This document shows positions 47,731-57,411 of a DNA stretch of 64,000 nt, piece by piece. Within the stretch, counting starts at the first letter, position 1. Each line of letters starts with the position of its first letter. The notes beneath the pieces were generated by a model. It saw only the letters and a program-made list of their open reading frames with translations, was not told where the DNA came from and did not search any database. The stretch comes from Steinernema hermaphroditum (taxonomy: Eukaryota > Nematoda > Chromadorea > Rhabditida > Steinernematidae): NCBI GenBank assembly GCA_030435675.1, contig CM059621.1, forward strand, positions 4,526,001-4,590,000, read 5' to 3'. Position numbers and translations under genes: made by a program.

Positions 47731-48751
47731 TCAGGGCATCTTCGGCAACCGGCTAAACGCAGAAGACGTGGTAGGCACCGTCTCGCTTGACACCTCCACG
47801 TACGCTTCCAAAGTTTCTACACGCTTCCAGCGTCCAAAACGCATAAGCTCATCGATCGGCGCTCCGTTCTTTATAGCTTCTGTAGCCGCGCCCCCTCGGA
47901 AACCGTGAAGAGTTATGGCGTTCTTGATTCCGAGTTTCTCGGCCAGGCGCTTCCACTCGCGACGCGCGGATCCGTAGGACATGTGTTGGAATGGCTTCGA
48001 CAGACTAGGAAAGACGAATTCCGACATCGGGGCGACTTGCAACCACGCCTCCAAGAGTTGAACGGCACAAAGGCAGCTTGAAGAGTTCTCAGTTCTCTGG
48101 ACAGGCACCCACTTCGCGGGGCCCTTCTTGTTAGTCTTGTCGGCTTCTATCTTCAGCATGACGCCATCACAGGTGAACTTTAAGTCGTCTCGGCGAAGCG
48201 AAGCACCTTCCATCGGACGTAGACAGCCAGCGAACAACAAGGAGACATAGGCGATAATCCTTCGGTCCTTCGGAGCAGGCGACTTCCAGGAGGCAATTAG
48301 ACTCATGTCAGCCGAGGTGATCTTGGATCGATGGACCGGCGCTGGTGCCGACCGCCGCACTCCTTCCATGAAGTTTTTGGATCCAAACAGATTCCAACGG
48401 GTGTTCTTCCATTAAGTTGAAATACCACTTGATCGCTGCTGCCGCCATCGAAACGCTTGATGCCGATCTAGACTCGTGGAAGATCACCGATAAGTATGCC
48501 AACACCTCGGAGCTGCTGACACAGCTCTTTGGCTCCTTCCTCCAGCTCAGAAACTTCGTAGCCATCTGGGTATAACGGCGCACAGTCGACGATTCCCTTG
48601 CCGCTCTGATCACCGCGATGGCTTCTTCAACAATGGGTGGTGAGAGGAAGCTGCCAATGGCCTGATGAACCTTCGCGAACGGATCTAAATTGTACTCCTT
48701 GTAAGTTAGGGAGGGTGGGAGTGGTTTAACCAATTCAAGATCTCCAAACAA
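47731..48751 (-). CDS. PAT tyrosine recombinase, frameshifted
   Basis: Two overlapping minus-strand frames, 48308-48751 (N-terminal SAM-like core-binding part) and 47731-48369 (catalytic part). The catalytic part shows the first Arg in FAGCLRPMEGASL, the HxxR in LHGFRGGAATEA, a GRW position and the nucleophile Tyr in EAYVE. The frames meet around an A-run (T-run on the plus strand at 48374-48378), suggesting a one-base indel, or less likely a programmed shift. The start MFGDLELVK lies inside the B repeat, and the same start is duplicated at 52106. The enzyme would integrate a circular cDNA without a target duplication. Confidence 0.75.
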
Positions 48752-48900
48752 AAAACCTCAAATGACCGTTGAACAGACAACGCAAGATGAAGAAAACCCA
48801 CCCTTTCAAACGCCAGTGCTACCTGCGGCCCAAAAGACCGTAACCCAATCAATCACGTCGGGACCGCCAGCTGCTTTAGATCGCTGCGCTAAAATCCGCC
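48725..48900 (-). repeat. Split direct repeat B, inner copy
   Basis: 176 bp, matching 52080-52256 except for one A. It abuts repeat A at 48901. Confidence 0.9.
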
Positions 48901-49032
48901 TTTCCTCTCCGAAGCACTGCGTGCTTCTCCGCGAAAAAAGCCTATTTCAGCTCCGCTCACAGCAGCTGGCCTACTCGATAACCCACGAACTACAACCAAC
49001 ATAACAGGTGAACGTTTACTCAGTTCAAAGCG
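48901..49032 (-). repeat. Split direct repeat A, inner copy
   Basis: 132 bp, partner of 47501-47631. With the B copy it reconstitutes the ends of the circular form. Confidence 0.9.
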
Positions 49033-49042
49033 AGCAAGAGGC

Positions 49043-51265
49043 CTAAAGTGAGCATGAGCAGTCTATCAAAAGGAAGTAAAAATCGAAGGGGGCGGACGGA
49101 CTGTTGAAAACCGAATTTGCATAACTGGAAGATGTGAAAATCATTGTTCCTTGTGGGACACAAATGAAGTCCACAACGAAGTTCCGCCAGCCCGAACCGT
49201 CCCATACCGACGGGAAGAATAAATGAGATGGCCACCAAGGGACACCCAGCACGCCTCTACCTCTACATTGCTCGAGATGAGCTACCGCAAGCGGAATAAG
49301 ACTAGGGGGTGGAATCGCCCACACAAACTCATTGGACCATGATGACGCGAACGCATTCACGCCTTCCGAATGGAAATCTGGGCATCTAGACAGAAAACGA
49401 GCACACTTTTTGTTCCAACTACTGGCGAAAACATCGATCGTAGGGATTCCCCAATTTTCACAACAAATGTGGAAGAATTCGTCACGAATTCCCCAGTCAT
49501 CACGGTCGAGAAACCTACTCGCTTCGTCTGCCAGTACATTTTCCTCTCGTGGAACCCAAACCGGCCTAACTTCCGCTCCGATACTTTCGGCGAAATCAAA
49601 AATGTCCATAGCTAAGCGTTGCAGCTGAGGTAATCCACTTCCTTTTTCTATTATGCTCACTGCTCCTTGGTTATCAATCTCCACAGTTATTTGTGCTCCC
49701 TGTAACTCTTCAGAGAAGATTTGGAGGCCAAAAAGCACGGCGGCCAACTCGCGGTAAGTGCTTGACTCCGCACGCTCCCCTTCTGAAAGATTGCGCGCAG
49801 TGCGCGACGTCGACCCATCACTGTTCCAGAATACAGCCCCCGCGCCCGAAGCAGAAGCGTCAGTGGCTAGGCGACGAAATGTGCTAACACTATTAAGGAA
49901 CCTGACATTCCTGTTATCGACGTTTTGCAGCCACCATGCTATGTCCGAGATCTCGTCCTCCGATAAATCAGTCCTAGCCCGTAGCCCGAGTGTCTCCATA
50001 TTTGCTAACGCTGCGTAAAAACTCCGAGCCTTAATCCGTGCTGCTGGTCCAAAAACATATGCAATGGAGGCGAAAATCCCCGACAGCTTCATTCTGTCAT
50101 GCTTTGATGCCACCTTCGATACACGCATTTGGCTGCACAAGGATTTAAGCCGATCAATGCGCTTGTCGGTAATTTGCACCGAAAATTGCTCTAAGTCAAT
50201 TACGTAACCTAACCATGTTAGCCGCTGCGCTGGCTCCCAGTGGCACTTATCCTCCGCGGTAACAACTCCCGCAGCCACTAAATCAGCTCTAATCTTACGC
50301 ACATATTCCTCGCATTTTGATCTGCTATGCGCGAAGATCAAACCGTCATCAAGGTACAGCGCACATCCTATCCCGCCACTACGCCAACGCTCCAGCAATG
50401 GTCTAAACATTTTGGTGAACAGCATAGGAGCCGAGGACAGCCCGAACGGTAAAACATTGTAGACAAAATACTGACCGCGCCACATAACCCCCAAAAACTT
50501 CCTGTCCTCCTGAGCTATTTCCACATGATGATAACCACTTCTCATATCAAACGAGCATAGAAAACCCCCCTTTGGCAGCATAGCGGAAATAGATTCCAAA
50601 CGCTCAAAAGTAACTGACTTCTTTTCGAGAAACCTGTTGAGCCAGGATAGATCCACAATTAGTCTTAATTTTCCCGAGTTTTGATTACTAACTACTGACA
50701 AAGGGCTAACAACGTGAGGCCTCGTTGAACTGCGGGAAATGGCACCCGATAGCAAAAGTGACTCGATCTCCTGATCAACAAATCTCTCTTCCCGATACGC
50801 GGACGACGCGTTCTGTTTAGAAAAACTCGGCACCAACGTGCGATCGTAAAAGGGAAGAGCATAACCGCTCTTGATCACTGACAATAGCCACCGAGGCGCT
50901 CGCAAACTAGACCAAAAATCAAATTTAAAGCGCAACGTACCAATGGGAAATCCTTGTTGATCCTTCTGGGGCGTCTCCTCACTGACGCGGGGCCATGCCT
51001 GCTTGAGGGCAGTTCCTGGAGATGTGGCCATAGCTCTTGCAGGAGAAGCACAGTTGTTGCCGCTGGATCGGCGCTGGAGTTCGTCCAGGGAAGCCAGGAT
51101 TCGGGAAACCGAAGAGATGCGCTTGTTGCTGAGCGAGCTGCTGATGCAGCAGTTGGTGCTGCTGACTTGCGACGATGTCCCAAGGATTGACTGCGACGGT
51201 AGGACGGGAATAGCTACCGCCGCCGCTCCGAAAGGGCCAGGCCCGCTTACGCTCCGCGGGGACAC
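49043..51265 (-). CDS. PAT reverse transcriptase / RNase H polyprotein
   Basis: An uninterrupted 740-residue frame. Reverse transcriptase motifs in order: LRLIVDLSWLNRF, FLCSFDMRSGYHH, YNVLPFGLSSAP and the catalytic YLDD at about residues 304-307. RNase H follows with LATDASASGAGAVFW, the conserved Glu in SSTYRELAAV, and VEIDNQGAV. The C-terminal block (PTIDVFASSWNKK, VWAIPPPSLIP) is typical of DIRS/PAT/Ngaro polyproteins. It overlaps the Gag frame by 287 nt in another phase, so it needs frameshifting or separate initiation. The frame is open throughout, hence the element may be recent. Confidence 0.9.
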   Translation of the reverse strand: MSPRSVSGPGPFGAAAVAIPVLPSQSILGTSSQVSSTNCCISSSLSNKRISSVSRILASLDELQRRSSGNNCASPARAMATSPGTALKQAWPRVSEETPQKDQQGFPIGTLRFKFDFWSSLRAPRWLLSVIKSGYALPFYDRTLVPSFSKQNASSAYREERFVDQEIESLLLSGAISRSSTRPHVVSPLSVVSNQNSGKLRLIVDLSWLNRFLEKKSVTFERLESISAMLPKGGFLCSFDMRSGYHHVEIAQEDRKFLGVMWRGQYFVYNVLPFGLSSAPMLFTKMFRPLLERWRSGGIGCALYLDDGLIFAHSRSKCEEYVRKIRADLVAAGVVTAEDKCHWEPAQRLTWLGYVIDLEQFSVQITDKRIDRLKSLCSQMRVSKVASKHDRMKLSGIFASIAYVFGPAARIKARSFYAALANMETLGLRARTDLSEDEISDIAWWLQNVDNRNVRFLNSVSTFRRLATDASASGAGAVFWNSDGSTSRTARNLSEGERAESSTYRELAAVLFGLQIFSEELQGAQITVEIDNQGAVSIIEKGSGLPQLQRLAMDIFDFAESIGAEVRPVWVPREENVLADEASRFLDRDDWGIRDEFFHICCENWGIPTIDVFASSWNKKCARFLSRCPDFHSEGVNAFASSWSNEFVWAIPPPSLIPLAVAHLEQCRGRGVLGVPWWPSHLFFPSVWDGSGWRNFVVDFICVPQGTMIFTSSSYANSVFNSPSAPFDFYFLLIDCSCSL

Positions 51266-51638
51266 GCTGCTTTTGCGATGACGATGGCGTCGTGGCTTCT
51301 ACTTTGGCGAACTCTTGAAGCGCTTCTTGTACGCACTGCGCGAACGACAGGTCCGGCTTGGCGTCCCGGTGGTTGTCAAAAAAGCCAAAGAACTCAGGCT
51401 TGGTGTCGCCCTTTTTGAGAAGCAGATTCCTTGCTTTCAACATCTCCACAGCTTCGTCTATCGCATCATTCTCGCCTCGTTCCAGGAGAGCGATGACTTC
51501 CTCGTTGAACTTCGTTTGCACCTCTAAGCGAGAAGATTTGAGCGGTTTGGACGCGCCCTTTTTGAGCAAGTCGTTCACTCGCTGGTTGTTTGCAATAACC
51601 AGTTGCTTTATTTCTTCGAGCTTGTCGGACTCGGACAT
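50979..51638 (-). CDS. PAT Gag-like protein with zinc knuckle
   Basis: 219 residues. An N-terminal helical, charged region (MSESDKLEEIKQLV, VNDLLKKG) is followed by a Gln-rich stretch and one CCHC knuckle, CFSCKSYGHISRNC, at about residues 197-210. A nucleic-acid-binding structural protein of the retroelement particle is the likely role. It overlaps the start of the polymerase frame. Confidence 0.8.
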   Translation of the reverse strand: MSESDKLEEIKQLVIANNQRVNDLLKKGASKPLKSSRLEVQTKFNEEVIALLERGENDAIDEAVEMLKARNLLLKKGDTKPEFFGFFDNHRDAKPDLSFAQCVQEALQEFAKVEATTPSSSQKQRVPAERKRAWPFRSGGGSYSRPTVAVNPWDIVASQQHQLLHQQLAQQQAHLFGFPNPGFPGRTPAPIQRQQLCFSCKSYGHISRNCPQAGMAPRQ

Positions 51639-51875
51639 CTAGAAAAATGTACCTGAGGCAACAGGTGGAACAGACAGACACGTACCTTGAACCGTGCTTT
51701 GATTCTCCAAGCAGCCAACGACTTTTTCCTTCAAAAAAAAGGAGAGAGATGCTCTGAAAATAACCAACTAATAAATTTTAGGATAACGACTGTAATCTCT
51801 CGATATGCGCCGCGCAAAGAAAACGAAGCCGAGGCTGCGAGATAAACAAGATATCAAATCTCTTTCGGTACAACT

Positions 51876-51985
51876 CCAGTATCGAGGACTGAGTGGGCTT
51901 CCACCGGAAACTTTAACGCCAGTATCGGGGACTGGCTCAACTCGCACACCAGGCGAAAGATTTTTCCAACCAGTATCGAGGACTG
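51876..51985 (-). repeat. Three spaced 16-bp repeats in the PAT 5' leader
   Basis: CCAGTATCGAGGACTG at 51876-51891 and 51970-51985 and CCAGTATCGGGGACTG at 51919-51934, spaced 43 and 51 bp. Could be binding sites or an internal promoter; nothing proves this. Confidence 0.5.
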
Positions 51986-52079
51986 TTACCAAGCAAATCA
52001 ATGACCGACAACCAACTATATACTCTAATTCAGCCACAAACTTCCGAAACGTCCCAAAGAACAATATAAGTAAGCAAGA

Positions 52080-52256
52080 TTTAACCAATTCAAGATCTCC
52101 AAACAAAAAACCTCAAATGACCGTTGAACAGACAACGCAAGATGAAGAAAAACCCACCCTTTCAAACGCCAGTGCTACCTGCGGCCCAAAAGACCGTAAC
52201 CCAATCAATCACGTCGGGACCGCCAGCTGCTTTAGATCGCTGCGCTAAAATCCGCC
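52080..52256 (-). repeat. Split direct repeat B, outer copy
   Basis: 177 bp, start of the element in its sense orientation. Confidence 0.9.
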
Positions 52257-52444
52257 GAACTGTTCAGCAAAATGGACCATGAACCATGACCTGATTTTTG
52301 TGTGCCCGAAGAACATAGTATACCTGGCCTCTGGGCACTAACATTCTTTGTTTTCCACTGTTCTGTGTATGCAAATCAGTGTTCTCCAACCCTTTGTTGA
52401 CGTGGAAAACAACTGCACAACGCCCCCTTTGATGAAACGTTCCC

Positions 52445-52453
52445 TTTAAAAGG
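52445..52453 (+). promoter_or_regulatory. TATA-like box, charged secreted protein gene A
   Basis: TTTAAAAGG, 47 nt before the ATG at 52492. The same box stands before gene D (61819), and TATAAAAG before genes B and C. Confidence 0.5.
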
Positions 52454-52491
52454 ACCCGCTAGGCAACGGTTCTTCACTCCTTCAACCGATC

Positions 52492-53313
52492 ATGTATCGC
52501 GTCGTCCTCCTGTCGGTCAGTCCTATCCAATCTATCCCTCCACTGATCACCTTCTTCTAGGCTCTCCTCGTTGTTTCTGCCATCGCCCAAGGTAACAACC
52601 CGAAAGCTCAAGGTCGCCACGACAATGGTGGGCAGCCCCTTCTCTCTGGAAAATCAACAGTAATTTCAGGCAACCACTACGGACAGCTGAAGCACAAGAA
52701 CTCTGCGGAATCCACCGTTTCCGTCGCCCCCGTTGTGACCGAAATTCCGGTCGTGAAGGGAATCGCGTCAGAGGCTCCGATCGTCTCCGAAGCTCCCGTC
52801 TCCGAGGATATCATTGAATCTGTTACCGCTGGATTCAGCGCTCTCCCTTCGGTCGCCCTCAAGAACGCCTCTTCCGAAGAGTTCGAGAGCCGCGAACGCA
52901 GTAGGCCAAGAGTTCTCAGGGAACTAGGACTGAGCCGTTCGTTTTCAGAACACCCCAAGCACATCCCTTCTGTCCGCTCACACGAACGCCGCAACAACGC
53001 CTCGTCGGAGGAGTTGAAGAGCCGCGAAAGTCACAGCCAGGAAGCCAAGGCCTTCTCCGTGATCCCCGTCTCCAAGGCGGCGTCCTCCGAATCTCACGAG
53101 GCCACCATCGGCGTCACCATTCCCAAGAAATCGTCCTCGGAATCCCGCGAAGTGACCGTTGACGACTTCACCATCATCGCCGAGGGCTCCTCTCGCTCCC
53201 CCATCTCCGGAGAGTACAAGAGCAAGGAAAGTGGCGAGCACAAGAAGGGAAAGAAGAGCGCCGAGAAGCACGGCAAGAAGCACTCCCACGGACAGGGCTC
53301 CAACGAGCAGTGA
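52492..53313 (+). CDS. Secreted Ser/Lys/Glu/His-rich protein, family member A
   Basis: Exons 52492-52515, 52561-52627 and 52670-53313; 244 residues (a further in-frame 51-n intron at about 52890-52940, GTAGGC...TTTTCAG, is possible). The signal peptide is split by intron 1 after MYRVVLLS; the mature protein begins near QGNNPKAQGRHDNG and has NHYGQLK, shared with the other members. A Val/Ile/Ser-rich middle with repeated ASSEE-type units is followed by a C-terminus of SGEHKKGKKSAEKHGKK and a His/Ser end. Cysteine-free and probably intrinsically disordered. Family and function are not recognised; secretion is the only firm prediction. Confidence 0.7.
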
Positions 53314-54147
53314 TGTTCTTCTCCCGTTTTGGGGTGATACAATGACCGGTTGACAAAACGACTAATAAACATGTTGGCATGCTCACTTCCTAGCAATTTG
53401 GTACAGTCTATGCGCGGGTGTTTTGCAAAAGCCTGTATACCCACATTCACTTTCGTACTGTATTTAGGTGGGCAGTGGCACGTATCAGCCGACGGGCTTT
53501 CAGAGTTGACGTTACCTAGTGTATGGCTATCTGCGTGCCAATTTTCAGCTCGACCCAAGGCGGGCACTTCGGAAAGTTCCGCTTTCGGAAAGTCCCAGAA
53601 TATACGGAATGTACAGAAATCTAAAGATACTGTATTAAGATGAGAGGCATTCTTTCTCTTAGAGTTACTTATTACTTGCGAACTTTAGGACGATTACCAA
53701 ACGACGTCAAACCACGGAATGTAAATGTTCTCGTGAACCTCTTTTGCATTTACAGTTCTAAAAATAAACGTTGCTTTTTGTCTTGGTTCTCGGAAAAATA
53801 CTGCATTGCCATGTTGGCCAATCCTCAGTGATGCTGGCACGATCCACGGTCAGTGGTATCGATTACTCCCCTCGCGACAGGACCCGCACCCTAAGAACAG
53901 TTCCGGTGCCCACTGGAAAACAGTCAGGGACCGGAGAGCATAACAATGTGAACTTACCTTAGCCATGTCCTGCTTTGTTTGAGGACATTCTACCAAATGT
54001 ATTGTAAACGTGTAGTGTTGTGAAAGTGAAGGACCATTGTCATTTTTTGCATCATTGCATCATTGTCATTAGTGTCACTTTGTTGCACTTTGTCAACATA
54101 GGTCGATACCCCCGTGGACGGAATAAAATGTAAACGAAACAATTCAC
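53314..54147. other. Intergenic, no gene recognised
   Basis: AATAAA at about 53363 probably ends gene A. Nothing else is supported. Confidence 0.4.
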
Positions 54148-54215
54148 ATGCCCAAAGCTTTATTCAATCAGGTGTCAACCGGTCATTCAATCGCCGACAG
54201 AGGCGCAAAAGGAGT

Positions 54216-55631
54216 TTACTGCTCTTTGGAGTTCTTCTTCTCCGCACTCTTTCCACTCTTCTTCGAGTCCTTCTGTTCACCACTGTGACCCTTCTTCTCG
54301 GAGCTCTTGTTGTGGTGCTCGCCACTCTTCTTTCCCTGCTCGCGGCTGTCCTTCTTGTGCTCACCGCTCTTCGCCTCTCCTCCGGCGACAGGAGAAGACG
54401 TGGAAACGGCGTCTTCGAAGACGATGGTAGCGTCGTCGACGATCACTTCAGAAGACTTCTTGGAAACGGTCGATTCCTTGATCTCTTCAGACGAAGTTTC
54501 GTTGCGGCGATCAATCTGGTGACCCTCGATCTCCTCAGAGGAGGCGCTCTTTCCGTTCTTGTGCTTATGGCTGGTCGGCTTGGACGAGACGACTGGAGAG
54601 GGAGTTGAACCTTCAAACGGATACCGTATCAGAAATGTGCAGAATAGAAGTCACCTTCGACAATGACGGTGGCGCCTTCGACAATCACTTCTTGAGCTTC
54701 CGCAGATGTGTCGTTGGCGATTTCGTTGTGTTGCTCGGAGGAGACATGAACTAAAGGAGATAAGTTATCGAAAAGAAAAATAGATCTGAAAAATACCCGA
54801 TCCCACATTTTGGCCGTCCACTGTTTCGCAGGACTTGTGGCTGACGTGCTCACGTGAGTGGTGACGAGAGACAAACTTGTTGTACTCTGGATTAGAGTTG
54901 GTAACGCTGTGCTAGCTGGAGATGCCTACCATTCTCGAAGCTCTGATCGGTTTCGGTGCTTTTTCCCTCTTTGTGGACCTTCTTCTCACTGCTCTTTCCG
55001 TGCTTCTCGTGGCTCTTCTCGTGTCTCTTTCCACGAACTTCGGAGCTCTTCTCATGGCTTGACTTCTTTTCTCCACTGTTGTGCTCGTGACTGCTCGACT
55101 TTCCATCAGAAATTTCGACAGCACCTGGAGAAACTTTGTACCTGTAGTTGAGTTTTGTCATTGTACCTTCAGTGATGACTGTAGAGTTCTGTTCGTTCAC
55201 TTCAACTTCGACAGAGGTCTCGTTGACAACGACTGACGAAGTAGGCGCCTTGATGCCAGCAGACAATTCCTCGCAGTCGCACTTACCAGCGATCGGAACT
55301 GCAGAGGAGTCTTCGATGATGATAGGAGAATCAGTGACCTTAGAAGCAACTACGGTAATTGCTTCAATCGGAGAGTTCGCCTTCAATGCTTCCGACACGG
55401 CTTTAGGGTCCACAGTAACCTGGGGAGCCAATACGGTCGTCGCCTCGGCGGATCCGTATCCGAATTTCTTCTTAAGCCACCCGAAGTGGTTGCCGTTGTC
55501 GTGGAGTCCGTTCGCTTTCGGGTTGTTGCCCTCGGCTGCGATGGCGGCCACCAGGAAAGCCTGAAAACCGAAGCATAGTCTGATGTCTTTAGTAGTTGAG
55601 TGCTTACCGAAAGGAGGATTCCACGGAACAT
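54216..55631 (-). CDS. Secreted Ser/Lys/Glu/His-rich protein, family member B
   Basis: Minus-strand exons: 55608-55631, 55167-55560, 54930-55124, 54797-54886, 54655-54750, 54216-54610; 397 residues. Intron 1 is phase 0; every later intron is phase 1. Signal peptide MFRGILLS plus AFLLVAAIAAEG, then NNPKANGLHDNGNHFGWLKKKF. A Val/Thr/Glu middle with one CDCEE pair is followed by long runs of SHEK/KHGKS and SGEHKK units, ending KNSKEQ. Intact throughout, unlike its inverted partner C. A TATAAAAG box stands 41 nt upstream. Function unknown; the charged low-complexity tail could bind metal, mineral or glycans, but that is speculation. Confidence 0.75.
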
Positions 55632-55671
55632 GACCGGCTGAAATAGTGAAGAGCCATCGGCCCGGACTGGC

Positions 55672-55679
55672 TTTTATAA
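55672..55679 (-). promoter_or_regulatory. TATA box of gene B
   Basis: TATAAAAG on the minus strand, 41 nt before the start at 55631; identical spacing at gene C. Confidence 0.6.
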
Positions 55680-56245
55680 GCGTCTCTTCACTGCACAGGG
55701 GTGTTGATCAGCCGTGTCCACGTCGACACACCGTAAAATATCGCCCCATTTCCATACAGTACTGTTGCCAACAGCGAAAACAAGGCATTGGTGAACATTG
55801 CGAAAGAGAACTGACCGTAAACATCGCATAGCAAATGAGATTGTGCTCCGCGTTCACTGTATCTCTAGAAAGAGCTATTTTCGACATTCAAATGTATCGC
55901 TGTTGCAGTGAAAATTGACATTCTCTGGGTAGTGACCTTTCGCCAATTTCAGTACACAAAACACATTCGTATAAGCATCGAAATAAATATCGAAATGGAA
56001 TTATAATCGATGTAAACGGATTGGGGTACGCGTCCTGACACGAAATTGGCGCTGTTAGTAAGAATCAGATGTTCGCTCCTAATGGGATTCGCAGCTTTCG
56101 TGAATGATTTGTGCATATCTCGATGCCGAGGGCGTATTTTCGGATTTCCAACGTTGAAAATGTAGCAAAAGCTCTGTGCGTTCGAATGCGCACAGATTTG
56201 TTTGATTTCGCGCCGTGTGCGCAGAGAAATTAACTCATCTTTGTA

Positions 56246-56422
56246 ATGAGAGGAGATATTTTCCCGATTCTATGCGTATTTTTGAGCGTCGTGGGCCGTA
56301 CATCAGCTGTAACACGCTGGAAAATAGCTAAGGCAGCGCGAATGAATGTTTGTTTGAAGCGTAGAGGGAGGAAGAGCGGTTGCCGTATGTTAGTCAGGTG
56401 CAGTCGCAACCAGATTCAATGA
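56246..56422 (+). CDS. Possible small secreted cationic peptide, 58 aa
   Basis: MRGDIFPILCVFLSVVGRTSA is a plausible signal peptide, followed by about 37 residues that are strongly basic with three cysteines (NVCLKRRGRKSGCRMLVRC). No homologue in the window; it could instead be the first exon of a gene continuing to 56829. Confidence 0.3.
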   Translation: MRGDIFPILCVFLSVVGRTSAVTRWKIAKAARMNVCLKRRGRKSGCRMLVRCSRNQIQ

Positions 56423-56673
56423 CTCCACAATCTTGACCTTTTAGAGATTTCAGGTGCACTGCGACGCTCTGAAACGCGCGTCAATGATCTGTAAAGTGCA
56501 AATGAGAACTTGATGAGAGAAAATAATGCTTAGAGAGAAGATCAGAAAGATGGAGGAGGTCCGATATAGCGATTATTTTGACCTGTCACCGCTCGGATAC
56601 TTGAGATTACGCTAAATCACCTCATGGTCCTCTTTCCTTCTGATATAACACCCATTGGATCAAAGTTGTGCAG

Positions 56674-56829
56674 AAAAAATGTTTCGAGAATGCCATTGCG
56701 GAAGTAGATCGCTGTCTTGAGTATGACAGCGTAGAAGTTCACCTAGACGATCAAATCACTGACGGTGCGAATTCGGACGATAGCACCGATGAATCAGAAC
56801 ATGAAGTAGCTTTAGATGATGACGATTAG
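56674..56829 (+). CDS. Possible terminal exon with acidic tail
   Basis: After a TGTGCAG acceptor, 51 codons run to TAG: KKCFENAIAEVDRCLEY, then an Asp/Glu-rich tail ending EVALDDDD. The upstream part was not found. It lies between the arms of the inverted duplication. Confidence 0.3.
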   Translation, partial: KKCFENAIAEVDRCLEYDSVEVHLDDQITDGANSDDSTDESEHEVALDDDD

Positions 56830-57411
56830 AAACGCAAAAATGGAGCATTATTTGTATCTATTCATCACTTTTTCATAAATCGCTTAATTTCTCTGCGACT
56901 ATTGAATTTGGCAACTCGAGTGACATGTCATTCGATGGAGCATTTAATTCTGCACAAATTTGACGTTGGAATTTCCGCGAAACGCTCTAGTTCGCTCGAA
57001 AATGACGAAAAAAGACAGGGAGTACGAAATCCCCATTGAAAAAATGCGAAAAGACGAAAAACTACGGTAGTCTAGCGGTCCCGCCACGAGCACCTTGCGG
57101 ACCCCAATCCGTTTACACCGACTATAAACCTTTACGGTGCAATGAAATGGTTGGTCCCGTCACGATTACTTGCTTCTGGTAGTAGGAATTGTCTACGGGT
57201 CCACTCAGACGCTTGCAGACAGCTTGTTCCTTCAGACAATCTTTCAAGCTTACTAGACAAGCAGACGAGACGGTCATCTGGTAGGCAACACTATCAATTT
57301 ACACACGATCCCTTTCTCTAATAGCAGTTTTGTCTTGTTTTTGTCTGTTTTGCGTGCTGAGCTACTATAAATTTGTTCATTCTACGTAACTATAGTTTCC
57401 AGACACTAGCA

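Larger units (their letters stand above)
47501..52256 (-). mobile_element. PAT-type (DIRS order) tyrosine-recombinase retroelement
   Basis: A 4.76 kb element read on the minus strand: B repeat, Gag, RT-RNase H, then a fused A-B repeat, tyrosine recombinase, A repeat. The internal junction at 48900/48901 joins the element's two outer ends, as expected of a circular-intermediate split direct repeat. No target duplication surrounds it: the flanks read ATACCTTC on the left and GAACTGTT on the right. The repeat pairs differ only by single-A indels, so the insertion is young. Confidence 0.85.
54148..55738. repeat. Left arm of a 1.6 kb inverted duplication
   Basis: Reverse-complement partner of 58862-60470, spacer about 3.1 kb. 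Covers gene B from its polyadenylation signal to about 100 nt upstream of its start, including the TATA box. Confidence 0.85.
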
